NCBI GenBank assembly: GCA_013399875.1
Contig: VXAZ01000289.1
Coordinates: 889,744 to 953,743, forward strand
From: Gymnorhina tibicen
Lineage: Eukaryota; Chordata; Aves; Passeriformes; Artamidae
DNA length: 64,000 bases
Direction: 5' to 3'
Position 1 is the stretch's first letter, and each line of letters starts with the position of its first letter. A program made the position numbers and the translations under genes. Of this stretch, positions 50,471 to 63,420 are shown one piece after another. The notes beneath the pieces are model-generated. The model searched no databases. It was not told where the DNA came from and worked only from the letters and a program-made list of their open reading frames with translations.

Positions 50471-53400
50471 CAGGATCTGCCACAGATCACCTCTAATGCA
50501 ACCTCCCTTCTTTAACTCTGTCTGGCATTGGAGAATTTTCATTAATTCATTAAACAGTGACAACCTGTATAAAAATTAGATAAAGAACTTAGCTGAATAG
50601 AATCCTACTTTAGTAATAAACCTCTTAATCGAGGAGTATAAAGGATTAGGTGAGTTACTCTTCCAATTTTAGTCCATGCTTCTTTAAATGAAACTTTGTT
50701 TCTTTTTTTCTGTTTTATGATCACATTTTCAGCTACCACTTTCCCAAAGATTCACAGTATCTAAAAAATAAAGCTGGATCCCTCCTGTTAAAAATGTGAC
50801 ACTTTTAAAATGTTTCCCCAAGTATTCTTCTCTTCCAGGAAGAAAATGCAGCTGACAGTGATCTTAGCCATTTTCCTGGGACAAAATAAATGCAAAGGTT
50901 TTTTCTATATGCCACGTTCAGAAAGATATGCTGACTCATAATTTCTAGGAAAAACTAAGGTAAAACAGGAGAGAGTATTTTGATAGGTTATAGTTAGCAC
51001 TGACAGTGGAGTTGACATCAACCCACTGCAGTAAAATACAGCTTTTAATTTTCAAAGTGAATCCAGATCTGCAGGAATACCTGAGTGGAATAACATAAAG
51101 GAGGCTACCTAATTTCTTCTCTCCCCAAATAGCATCTCATTTTAGATGATGGAGGAAGTCCAGGGGTTGTGTATAGCATGACACCTGTATTTTCCTTTCT
51201 GACTTTTTTCTTGAAACAGCAGATGTTTATGTGAGAAAATGGTGCTACATTTGCAGTATCTGGACCCACAAACTCCTCCTGTTTTCAGATGATGGAACTT
51301 TTACCTTGATCATGAAATTATTTGCGGAGACAAAAATTCCTGGAGCCCCATTTCCAGTCACTGGTCAGGGCAGAGCTGTGACCCTCATGCAGCCCCAGTG
51401 GGAAGCCAGCCCAGGGGACAATAACATGTCTGCTCTAGGGGGACTATGTCTGATCTGTTTCCAAAAGTCCATGGGCAACTTTTCCTGCAGAGAGATCAGA
51501 ACTGCAACGGCAATTGCCATTACTTTTTCCTTGTCCCTGCAGGCCCATGGGCTCAATGGTTTTTACATTCTCATGTCAATGGTGCAGTCTATGAGGGGAG
51601 AAAACACACATTGAGTGAGGCACAAGGATCAGGCCCAACGTTTGGTAATGGTGTATTCTTCGCAGCCTTTGTTGGAAATGGAAACGAGATTTCCTGCTTT
51701 ACCACTCTTAAAAAAATCTTTACCTTATTCTGATGTAGGTAAAATGGTGTCAGACTTGGTCTAAAGGGCTCCCAGCCTGTTCCAACTGAAACCAACGATG
51801 CTCTACTGCACTTCAGCCAAGATAATGTCAGTATCTCATTACAAAAAGTTACCATTTTGAACCAGGCAGTCCTTGGCCTCAGTTTCAATTTTCATTAGAA
51901 ACTAATGGTTTATTACCAACCTTGAAAATCTTACAGGACTTGCAGTAATTTGGCTTGCTTGAAGTACCTCTCGCTGTGATGAGCTCCCTTGTTTCAGCAG
52001 GAGCAATTACAGAACGAAGAGCACAGCTCTGGTGAGGAAGACCTGGTTGGGAGCCAGTTGGGGCCAAAAGCCCCACACACTGCTTGATTTTCTGTGGGGC
52101 TTCTGCCTAAATCAGCAGTAGAACAGTGGAAAAGAGACTGACCCTGCAGGCTGCTTCGTATGAGTCACTGTATATTAAAAAGCCAGCTGGATTCAAAATC
52201 ACAGGTCAAACAAAACCTCTTTATTTAGCTAAGCAAACAAAAGGACAAAACACTTTTAAACCTGAAAAGTGAGTCTGTACATATTTTTATCAGTGTAATG
52301 ATCCACAGGTACTAAGTAACACCCGACAAAGCACTAGAACCTCCAATCTCCATTCTGCCTCTCTCACTTTAAAAAGGATACATTTTTATAATGAGGTAAA
52401 AATAATTTCTGATATTGCAGCTGCTCCTCAGCGTTTCAGCTAGCTGTTGTAGCAGTCATTATTAAAAAGAAAAAAAGACAAAGGGAAATAAACAAAAATG
52501 TTTTCTCTTTCTTACTGTTTTATAATGGAGATGTGCGACTCGGAAGGAGTGACCAAGCAGGTGAGATTCAGCTCTGCATGGAGAATGAGCACATCTGGAT
52601 CTCACCTTAACGCTTGCTGGGTTTGCTTGTTTGGGGGACAGTCTGTGTTGTGAGGTGTCTCCCCATCACCTGGTCCTCCTCGAGTGAGCTCCTCCCTTGA
52701 AAACTCGCAGCACGCAGCTCCCGGGCTGATGCATTTTGCTCAGGAGTGCCTCACAAAACTCCCCCGGGCAGAAAACCGCTACCCTTTCCCTGCCCTCTTG
52801 ATGTTTAAGCTCTTTGCTCTGACTACAGAAAGCTCTCCCGGGGACAACATTCCCCCAGTGGCAGTTCCATTTATTGAGGGCAGTAACTCCAGTGTCCTGG
52901 AAATAACCCAGCTGCTACTGGGGCAGCTGGAGAACGGTAAGCGCTGACTCAGTGCTGACAGTAGAGGTGGCAGCCGGTTCAGCGGAGGCAGGTCTGCTCG
53001 TGTCAGCTCTGTCTGCTGCAAAGAAGTGACAGAAGGCAGCGGGAGGTGAAGCAATGGTCAGGTCTCTGTGAAGGCTCCACATGTTGCAGCAAAACCTCAC
53101 TGTGAAAGACATTTTCCAGCAGATTCCCACCCTTTTTTTTTTTAATGAATTTGCTTTGTTGGCCTCACAATACAAGTGGTGGGAGAGAAGGAGCAAGAGA
53201 AAGGATAAATGTGCTCGTATCTGGTTAGGGAAAGAGTGCAGTGGTTCACAGTATGACTCACGGCGTGGGAACAGCTTCTCCAGCAGGTACCTTGGGTACA
53301 CCAGCTGGCTGTGGTGTTCCCTTCCAGCAATGGGTTGGGGCCACACACAAGACAAAAGACCAAAAATATTTCTTCACTGCAGCATTGTTTGAGTTATCCT

Positions 53401-56400
53401 CAGTGCTAGACCTCCTGAGCCAAAAACTCCAAGTGCAGGCAGATCTCTTGAGCTGCCCAACCTACCATTCAGCCAGTGAAGGGAGAAATATAGTCCAGAT
53501 TCAACTTTTGTCCCACTTTTGGACACAATTAAACTTCTAGCTGCAAGTCCAGATTTGGAAATCACCTACAAGACAACATCTTTTCCATCACCTGCTGCCA
53601 TCTGTGCCCCTGACACAAGGTGCTGGGGTAGAACATCTTCGCACTGTCCCTTGCACCTTCCTCTGTGGCACAGGCTCTCTCTCCTCCTGTGCAAGACTGG
53701 AGTCATATCCATGCAATAGCACATTTTTAAGGATGTGTCATCACTTTCAAGTGAGAATTAGATGCTTAGGATAAGAATTAGAAAAAGGATTTAAGCACCC
53801 ATCCTCCTAAAGGTGGGCCTCTCAGCAATCTTTCTTGCTGACTGGACATGCAAGTACCAAATCAATCAGCTGCTCTATGCCTTTGTCCTCTATGCCCTTA
53901 TAGCCAGGCAGCAGCACGTGCACAGAGTGCTTTGCCCAAGCAGCACAAGCAGCCTGGAAGCTGCCTTTTCCCACTACACTCGGTGGAGATTGAAGTGTCT
54001 GTACGCCTGTGTTTTCCACACGGCTTCGTTTGGTAGGCAAGCACGGGAATACCACATGGGATAAATATTATCCAGGTTTTTCATCTCTGCGCTGTCCAGC
54101 GTTTCCACACACTTAAGTCACTCCAGCAGGGAAAGGGGCTGAGCCCAGGACATGGGCAGATGGGGGTGTTTTTAAGCAATAGAGGTTTACCAGCACTGCT
54201 GGGAACACTTGTTTCTCCAGCAGGGACAAACTGCTCGCTATGCTTCAGGCACAGGAGATGGATGGGGTCAGGAGGAGGCAAACTGACTGTGGGGAAGGAA
54301 AGAAATTCTGAACTGGGGGAATATTTTAAAGTTTTGGTTCTTTTTTTCCCTGCTACTCACTGTCTAGCACCTGGCTGGTTTAAAACAATGTTGTTTTTCC
54401 AGGGAAGGTTTTCTCCAAGCAACCTGATTGCTGTGCAGTTGTTTCATTTTGTAGCTTAATTGAAAGAGTGAGATTTTTCAGGAAAGAATTGGGAAAGGGT
54501 TTTGAAAATTAGCTTGAACCTTCTGTCTTTTTTGAGATAAGGCATATTTTGTGTGGATCAGCGCTCATTTTATCACCACCAAGAGGGTGGTATGCATGTT
54601 AATAATTATATTTAAAACCGAGGCAGAAAGAGTGGTTTTGGAAATGTTCTCCAAGAGGTAGATTGTTTAAATAAAGGTTTAGTCTCCTATAAAATGTAAT
54701 TAGATCTATAATACTCTTTGAATGACTGAATTATTTTTTTTAATCAGCACCTTTGCATCACAGAGAGATAATGTGATTGTATACCTGCAGGCAGATATAA
54801 TTTGTCACTTCCAGTTGTTGCTGCTTTTTATAGAAAGAAGTACATCTAGGTAATACCAAGATGCTGTCAAAATAAATCCCTTCTGATGGAAAATAAATGT
54901 GTCAGTAAATATGGGGATCGTGTTACATTCCAGTATCAGTCTGACTTTTGATACTGTGGCCAATTTCTGTTAGTAAGTAGGAAGTTGTATTTTCCTAAAG
55001 AGTTTATCTGATTTTCCCAAGCAGGGGTGTATTTTGTTTTAAACTTCATTGTGCAGTGGCAAATAAGGAAAATGGGAGACAAATAAGTTAAGGCTTCCCT
55101 CTTTCTGTTCTTGCTGTTCTATATATGTCTCAAAGAGAAAAATAAATTGTACTGAATTATGCTGCTGAAATAAATGTATCAGAAAACTTTTTGCAGGGAG
55201 AGTTTGGGTGTGGGCTGTAATGTGTGCACCGAGCATAACCCCAAGACTTTGAGTGGCTCCCCTGCTTGGATATGGCTAAAGATGGACTCCTTCATCCCAG
55301 GGATCTCAGCTGCCCCGTGGCAGTCAAAGGCCGCCACGTGGGAGACAGGCATTTGCAGAGCAGCCCGCTGTGTGAGGCCTCACTTGTAACACTGGAATAG
55401 TGAGCTCTAAGAGTAATCAGACACTGCCTATTCATGAACAAGAAAAGCTAATTGCGAAATTGGGAAGATTAGAACACTTTGCTGTATTTGCTGTGACGGC
55501 GTTAGTTCCACATGAGATGTGTTTGTGGGAAATAAAGACTCTGTGGAGCCCCACAACTCTCCCAGCCTTGCTGAGGTAAATATCCTGCTGCTGGCTCATC
55601 TGCTGAAACCCACGGCAATGTTAGCAGCATGCAGCTCTTATTGTGTCAACCAGAACATTTTTGTCTTTCATAAGACATTCTTAGAAGTTGGAAAAGGCTC
55701 TATCTCTGCCTTCATTGCCATTAAAACTGGGACCTTTTGCCTAACCATAGTGTTCATAGTATTGGTCAGACCCATAAAAGCTTCCTAATAATACTCTCCC
55801 ATCCTGCCATGCTTGGTCTGAAACGAGCACTTGTTACTTTATCTGAGCAGACAGAAACACTGACTGTGCCTGATACTTGACCTGGCAATGTCAGTCCAGC
55901 TCTGCTGTAAGGCAGACAGCAGAACTGGTTTGCTGCCCAACCAGTTGCTTATCCCATTTGTCTGCCAAGCTACGCGGCTGTTCCCACCTCTCCAGTGATT
56001 CCCTGACGCCTCAGCCGGTGCTGAGCAGGGCACAAGCCCCTTGACACCCCCTCCCCATTTTATCCCCGCCACAAACCAAGGAGTGTGTTGGTAGCGCTCA
56101 GTGCTGAGGGGGCTCCCCGCTTCCCACGAGTACAGCACATTTCTGGACAGAGGAAGGCATGGAAGGCCCAGAGCCCATTACTCTGTGTAGTAACAGGTGA
56201 GAGCTGGACGCCTCTGTGCAAACCCGTGCTTTGTGATCCTCCTCTTCTGCAGGGCCGAAAACGATGATATGGGAAGATGAGGTAGCAGTGGAACTTGCCT
56301 GAGAGCTACCAAAGAACATCAGAAAGGTCTTTTTCCTCCTGGAAAAAGGTATCTGCATACAAAGCACAGATAGGATGCCTTCCTTCTGTTCCCATCTCGG

Positions 56401-58579
56401 CAACATCTATATGTTTCTGTTATTCCTATTTATCTGTCTTCTTGCCCTGACACTCCTTTCACCTCCCTTTCTTCCCCAAAGGTGGCCTTTCCTTCTGTCT
56501 TCCCTGAAGGCCCTGTGAAAATGGCCCTTGTTTCCTGCTCTTGGCATAAGCTGCCTTTCCTCAAACATGTCTCCATTTTCCTTTCTTTTCAGACGGCATT
56601 GCTGCTGCTTCCCTCACAGGGGTTTCACACATGAGGAATTGGGTGGATTTTATTTTTCTTTCTAAAAGTCCCCTCCCTCAGAGGGGACTGCTCCAAAGAG
56701 GACAGTGTTACTTCCATGCCACTTTTGCTCTTGCTGCATCTGGGAAAACCATAAATAATAAAGACCTGTGGGCCAGTCTGGCAGAGAGGCAAGTAAAAAT
56801 GACTGGATCTATCAGACCTGTAACTCACTTGTCTCACAGTGTTCCTTAGAAACACCTGTAAGTGACTGGTGGAATTTAGTCCCTGCTTTTTGAAAGTCAC
56901 CTACCTCCAGAGATGAAAAGACACAACAGGAGTGGTATTTTTCAGGACACCCAGTGTATTGCACTCCTAAGGGCTTCAGACTGAGCACTGAAGGCTTAGA
57001 CCACCTCACCCACTATGTGCTGTTTTATGGCCAGGATAATTCTGAAGGGCTTGTAATGCCATTGGGCTACCTGAAGGACATCTTCAAGACCTGCCTTTGG
57101 GGTGCAATAGGCAGGGCACTGCCCAGTGGTTCACTTTTTCCAGGCACCAGGGTAGGAGCAGAACAGGTAAATGTAGGTATAGCAGTGTAGTCCCGCTGAC
57201 AGAGCACAGCCAACATGCAGGCAGGTTGGTCTAAAGACACCCCACAGCTGCTTTTACACATATCAGAGAGCTCGATCAGACCCTTTGGTAGAGGTAAACA
57301 CTGTCACCCTGCAGCAGGTGGCCTCATCTGGCTTCCCAGATGATATGGGTGGCTCCCATTTGATATGGACACACAAGACTGGCTGCCCCTGCGAGCAGGA
57401 AGCAGAGAGGGGGACCAAAACAGGCAAAATGGGGAGGGCAATCAAGGTCAGGGATCTGCAGCTGCCAGCTCCACCACAAGCCCCTCTGTGACTCCCTCAG
57501 GGAGGAGGGTGTCTTTTCTCTCCTAGCTGGGTCACAAACCCCAAGTCTGGGGCATGTGGTGGTGCTGTGCTGCTTGGAAACCTTCCCCCCCACTCTGCTT
57601 TGCTGCCTCTCAGAGAGGCTCCAGTCATGGTCTGGAGTCAGCTGGCATTTTTAATCACAAACTGAGACTGAGAAATACACATTTATGTCCTTGAACATAT
57701 CATCCACAGGCAATAAAAATATCTTTTACACAACCTAAGGCAGCTTTTACATCATCTTGCCTTTGCTCCATTCCCAAATGCCTTAATATGATGTTTATAA
57801 CTTTGTCTGTCCTGGTATCACCTCTCTTTGCTTCCACAGAGAGGCTGTTCCTGCTTCTTAAGATTACTCTCAGGTGGCCTCCCTTTAAAATGTATAACCC
57901 TATATAAATCCATAGCAACAATGTCTCGGCTGTTCCAGCACTTGGGGCTATCGATTGGCTGTGATGTGCTCGCTGTGCTGTGGTTAGCCAGGTCCATACC
58001 CCCGCTTCACCCCAGCAGAAGCGAGAGAAGAGCTATTGCTCGGCTCTGTTTCCCATCGAGCTGTGTTTCCCAAGAGCTGCTTGCACACTCCATCTGTCAC
58101 AGAGTTGTTGTCTTTCTGCAAGTTCCTTTATGCCATGACCCAACGGTGAAGGTTTCTAACTTCTGAAAATGTTTCTTTGTAGAGAGAGCAAAGCCCTCTA
58201 TGGTTTATATTATTCTCTCTGGCTTTAATTGCTAAGGTCTTACCTGAAGCTAATGGAGGCAGCATGACCGAGGAAGCTACAGAGCCTGGGAGTCTTATTA
58301 TTGCTTGTTTGTGCCTTGTTTGTGTTTATTTTTCTTTCTACAAGTATGACAGCTCCTTTGTGAAAATATCTTTCACAGCTACTGTGAAGGAAGAAAGCCT
58401 GATACAACCCCAACTTCTTCTGTGTAACCTCTCAAAAGCAAGGGAGGAGAGCTTCATTTGGGTGAAATTTCTGCGTAAAGCCCCCTGTGAGAGCACTCAC
58501 TGGGGGTGTGCTGCCAGAGCAGGAGGATGTACTGAGTCACAGGTGTCTGTCTCACCCAAAGTGTGATTCAATTTTTTCA

Positions 58580-59160
58580 TAAATTACTTGGGTGATGGAG
58601 CAGGGACAATACTTACTCAGTGGGCAGCTGTCAGACATCAGGGAGGGGCTGTAGTTACCTCAGAGGATTGACTTGGTATTCAACATGATCCTATCAAGTC
58701 TGAAAGAGTTTCTGGAAAAAAAACCGAAAGACATTTTGTTAGAGGCAAGCACAGCAACTCAGTGGGAAAATCAGCAGTGGAAATCCAGATGGGGTGTGAA
58801 CAGCCACGTAGCAAACATGTGGAAGAGTATCATGAGCCGAGCTTGGTCAACAGCTTCTCCTCACCATTTGTGAAGGCTCAGGGGAACTCCTCCAGTATGT
58901 GAAAGCTGCTGTAAAAGAGAGAAAGAATCTTGTGCATCTAAAATCCATGGTTTGTAGTACAATGAATGATGAGCTTAAATGGCAGCAAGGAAGAGTCAGC
59001 CTTGACACTGGAAAACTGCCAGAAACAAAGCAGCACTGGAACAATCTGTGTTGGGAGGCTATGGAGACTTCATCATGGAAATCTCTCAAAGCAAGTTGCA
59101 AAGATCCACCTGAAACAGCACAGAGAGAATGATCCTGTCTCCAGAGGGAGTGACAGGTTG
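58580..59160 (+). mobile_element. Old CR1 LINE fragment
   Basis: Diverged sense CR1 text in the correct order: aaattacttgggtgatggag (end of the reverse-transcriptase region, 'IxDLxxG'), atgatgagcttaaatggcag, cagcaaggaagagtcagcct and gcactggaacaatctgtgtt, then gagacttcatcatggaaatc. Central parts appear deleted or eroded. It is clearly older than the copies near 17 and 46 kb. The small open frames here are remnants. Confidence 0.75.
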
Positions 59161-62001
59161 AATAAACTTGTGCAGTCCCTACCTGAGCTGTTTCAGTTTG
59201 TCACTGTTACAGTCACCTGTGCTGCTTTAATTTGCAGTTTGAGTAGTGGGTAGCCAGGTGCTACAAATGCCACAGTTCTCTGCCTTCTCTTTAGTCCAGA
59301 CTTTGTGATTATTTTCCAGTTCGTACAGTGTCTAGACACCAGAATGGAGCCCATGGAAGCAGAATTGATTATGAATAAATATGGCAGGCTTTCCCCCCAA
59401 AATATTTCCTGCAGAGCATCAGCATCTTCTTAATCACCCTTTGAACTCTGAGGTTGTCTGTGTGTATGTATATACACATATTTTAAAATCAGCTTTTCTT
59501 TTGCTGGACTTCCTTTTGTGCAAGGCCATTGCCACAAGAGAGTGCTACAAATCATCCGTCACCACCAGAGGTGCTTTTGTACACTTCCTATAATTACTGC
59601 ACCCAGCTGACCTCCAGCTTTTTAAAGATAAATGACTGGAGTCTGAGGACATCTGTACCTGCAGGTACCCGTCAAAGCATTCTATTTCATTGAGATATCA
59701 TGCAAAAATATTATGGAGTAAATCATCTTTCCTCTTTAGCTAAAGCTGGGTTTGGAAATGGCAAAAAAAAGTTTAGGAAAAATGTCTCAGGTAATGTGTT
59801 TTCTATGGAAATGTTCTTTATTTCAGGTTACCTACAAATAATATGAGGGAAGGGTTATTGAACCACTGCGAGCTCCTAATACCAGACTGCCAGCCCCAGA
59901 CCTGATCCCTTCTCATTTTATGGTGTGAGCGACTGCTCGCTGGGCAGAGTGAAGGGCCCCCAGTGAGCAGGGGCTGGTGCTACCCGAAATATCAGGGGGT
60001 GGAAGAAAATCTCCTTGAGATGCTCATGTCTGCTGTACGTGCTCTGTAGCACTACAGAGACTGCAAACTAAGTCATAACAATGTGGATAAACAAATGGGG
60101 TTAAATTCTGGTCCACGTCACTAGGACACAGACATTGATTATAATTAATGATAAGTGACAGAATTAATGGTGCCTGACAGCAGAACTAAGGTAGGTGTGC
60201 ACGTGCATATGCAACCTCAGAGGACAGACCTTACGGCTTTCACAGAAAGGTCAGGATAGGAGGGATCTTAAGGGATCACCCCATTTCTGTCCTGCTTAGG
60301 CCATTCAGGGAACCTATGGAAAGTAGCAGAAAATAATGCCATCCCTCTGACAAACTTTGGCCAAGTTTTGCTGAGAAAGCTGGAGTAAAGCAAACTGTCT
60401 TCTTGAGAGTCAGTCCCCATAATTGCCCAACAACTCCACCAATTTCTGCAGCAGGTAAATAAAAGGAAATAAGGGAATCGATAAGTAATAATATAGCAGA
60501 TAAGCTGACAAGTGAGAAGCTGTGTGTGTTCACATGGGACAGATCACATCAGACAAAATCAATAGCTGCCTTTGTCAAAGTTATAGGCTTGGTGATGGCA
60601 GCAGACATTTATCTAAATTACAGTAACTTTTTACAAAAAACCTTGTGTAAAACCTGGGGGAGATAATCTGTTCAGGCAATCATGCTGCTGAGTTTGAATT
60701 AGTCAAACTTCGTTAGAGAAAAAGAAAAAAAAAAGACAGCAATTCGGTTTTCTGGACTCACTCAGGGATGCTGACAAGACAGGATAAGGATCAGGGGCCA
60801 GATGCTGTCCAACACCCATAAAGCTGTATGGTGCACTGATCACCCTGTGCAGAAACCTACTCACTCACTACCCTAAGTAATTGTTGCCTGTAAAACTTCA
60901 TATGGTTTTGAAAATCTGTATTACAGAGCAAGTTCACTACTCATTGGTCTTTCTTTTTTGGCAGTGCACACCTGTAACACTCTGTCTCTGTATTGTCTCT
61001 GCCAAGCACACTCAGGGCTGTTGGTAACCACCTTTAAAATGGTCACAGCAAAACACATAGGAGGCATGTGGGATCCACTACCAAATAAAATGCTACCCTT
61101 GTCAATATCCTCTCAGAGCACTTACTTTTATGTGAACATCAGGTTAATGCAGACATTTAGCACAGCCATGTGACTGCAATAAGAGTTAATACTGTATTTT
61201 AGTTGGTTCTTCATGTCAGTTTTGCCTTGAGGAGAAGAGACATTACGGCATTTTCTTTCTGTACTATTAAAAAATCTTCCTGTTAGAAAGGTACGTGACA
61301 CAGCAATAGGTGCGGATATCAGCAATAGGAAAAGTCTAATCTGCAGATAGCTAGCCAAAAGATAACTAACAGTTTAGCCAACATCATCAGCCTTATTTAT
61401 TGCATCCCGTAAAAGGAAAATCTGCCCTTAAACAAGATCTGCCAAAATCACTAGCACCAATACCTCAATATCCGGTCACTAACAAAGGTGCAGCCCCACT
61501 GTTTGCACAAAAACCTTGATGAGAGGGGGATCAGTTACCTAATTTAAAGTGAGTCAGGGGGCTGTTTGCCTTGCCAGCCACGTTTATTTCTGAGCAGTCT
61601 GGCCCCTTGGCTGAAGCCATGCTGGCTCATGCCACAGCTCTGCCCTGCTCCCCTTGTCCGGAGTCACTGAAAGGAGCAGGACTGGCACAAACCAGGGAGC
61701 AACACCACCCCATGCACACTTGGGTGCTCTTGTGAGGCAGCAGGCTCTGAATTTATACACGTTCACTGGTTTCTTTTTGTGGAACGCTTGTTATGCCGTC
61801 TCCAAGCAGAGAAGCGCCTCTGTAAGGCATTCTCCATGGACAGCAGCTTTCCTTGTGCTGTGAACGTGAGACAGAGAGGTCTTAGTGTCGTCCCTGCCTT
61901 CCTCCTCTCCTTCGCAGGGGTAGAAAGAGCCGCTCCGTGCACATTGCTCCTCCCCAGATCTGGGTGTGCTTTGGGAGAGGGTTGCGGCAGCCTGGGGATG
62001 C
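59161..62001. other. Intergenic sequence, no gene seen
   Basis: No coding region or confident repeat apart from a weak CR1-like fragment at 60.24 kb. Confidence 0.5.
60241..60300 (-). mobile_element. Possible CR1 3'-end fragment
   Basis: cacagaaaggtcaggatagg then agggatcttaagggatcacc resembles the antisense of a CR1 terminus but is short and diverged. Confidence 0.4.
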
Positions 62002-62041
62002 TCCTGCGTCGGGGCTGCCTGCTCTAAAGGAAGGTGTTGCA
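62002..62041 (+). repeat. Local duplication, copy 1
   Basis: tcctgcgtcggggctgcctg and ctctaaaggaaggtgttgca match 62395-62431 with a few differences. Same orientation, 393 bp apart. Confidence 0.65.
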
Positions 62042-62394
62042 GGAACTTTCTGCAAACAAGGGGATATATTCTGGAATCAGTTATGTCCCACTGGCAGAAA
62101 TGACACACGCACTTCCAAGTGACCACCTGGGCTCTGAAGCACTGTGGATTCTTTTGGAAAAGAGAACTCAGGTTTTATCCAAAGTCATCTGGGTGCTTTT
62201 TTTTTAGAGAGCTCTCAAACTCCCTTGGATCTGAATTGATCTGCAGTCTGCAAGAGGCTGAACTTGGCACATTGAGGCAAGGAAATGCTTTGGGGTTTAG
62301 GAGAACTTTCTGCAGCTGATAAGACATGGGCTGGTTGATCAAATCACCCAGAGAAGCAACAGCTCTGCGTCAGGGAGGAGCAGACGGGCATTGT

Positions 62395-62431
62395 TCCTGC
62401 ATCGGGCTGCCTGCTGCAAAGGAAGGTGTTG
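62395..62431 (+). repeat. Local duplication, copy 2
   Basis: tcctgcatcgggctgcctgc and tgcaaaggaaggtgttgc. Flanks lose similarity quickly, so this is either an old duplication or two pieces of one repeat. Confidence 0.65.
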
Positions 62432-63006
62432 CGGAGCTCTTGCTACAGGAACCAGCCCAGATACGTGTTGGTACTGTTTTCCTGTGGTTCATGGTCTTCC
62501 CAGTGGTTGAGGAGATGAGGATGGTGGGGCTGTGACCCCTGCCTCTGCCCTCTGGGGGCATGGAGGGGCGGGTGCGAGTCTGGTTGATGTGCTGAGCCCA
62601 CTGCAGGTCCCTCCTCGGGGGTGTCCCCTGGGCTTCGCTCCCCTCGTGGTGCAGAGCTGCTCCCAGAGCGGTAGCAGCAGTGCCATCTTTCCTCCCGAGG
62701 TGACCAGAGGAGAAGGATTTCTCAGTCACTCTGGAGGCTCTCACAGGGCTTCTGCAGGACTTTTCCCCAGTGAGCAGGAGGCTGGGGGACCCCCACCACA
62801 ATCCCCATTTCCCTGAGCAGGTGGAGGCCGTGGTCGTGCAGCGAGCTTCCCATGGGTGACACGGGTGACCTGAGAGTGTTCTCCTTTGATGCCCATTCTC
62901 GCTAGGACTCAGGTGACCAGCAGCACTCAGGACCTTGGGATGTTGCTCCGGGTGCTGCAGGTGGTTTGCTGCCTTTTGCGGCCTCTTTTAATTCCTTGCC
63001 TCTTTT

Positions 63007-63085
63007 AAAATAAAGAAATAAAGAAAAGGGGTGTGGGAGGGAAGAAAGTAAAGGGGAAAGGGGAGAGCTATAAAAAGAATAAGCG
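63007..63085. repeat. Purine-rich tract
   Basis: Nearly pure A/G on the plus strand (aaaataaagaaataaagaaa, gaagaaagtaaaggggaaag), ending in a TATAAAAA motif. Confidence 0.7.
63069..63076 (+). promoter_or_regulatory. Candidate TATA box before CpG-rich region
   Basis: TATAAAAA in gagctataaaaagaataag, about 90 bp before the CpG-rich patch. No start site or transcript can be shown. Confidence 0.3.
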
Positions 63086-63159
63086 GCAAATGTAAAGTAT
63101 GGCAAACCTGAGCCTTGAAAGCAAAAGGATTAAAGCCTGCTGCTTTTCTCTGGAGCAGA

Positions 63160-63420
63160 GCACCGTGGCCGGGCAAGGGGCTGTCCTCCCCCCGGGCCGG
63201 GCTCGGCGCAGCGGTGAAATGCTGCCACCTCCCGATGCGCATCCCTAGCGCGGCCCCGCAGCCGGCTCCTCCCGGCAGCAATCCGGGGGCTTGCTGGGTG
63301 CGTGTGAAACGCCGACACTCACTCAGGCGGGTTTCGGCACGGCCTGGAGTGGGTTGTGGTTAGCCCCGGGGGCACCCAGCTCGGTGATAAAGCAAAACCG
63401 CACACACCGCCTCCAGGCAC
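63160..63420. promoter_or_regulatory. Orphan CpG-rich region
   Basis: Dense CpG (ccccccgggccgggctcggc, cccgatgcgcatccctagcg, cccggcagcaatccgggg, gcgggtttcggcacggcc) in an otherwise AT-neutral, CpG-poor area. Such patches usually mark promoters. No recognisable coding exon lies within the remaining 600 bp on plus or just to the left on minus. Confidence 0.5.

Larger units (their letters stand above)
48842..58579. other. Intergenic sequence downstream of GPR6
   Basis: No gene could be supported in these 9.7 kb. WASF1, the expected next gene on the minus strand, was looked for through its acidic C-terminus and not found, so it should lie beyond the window. Only simple repeats were recognised. 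Confidence 0.55.
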
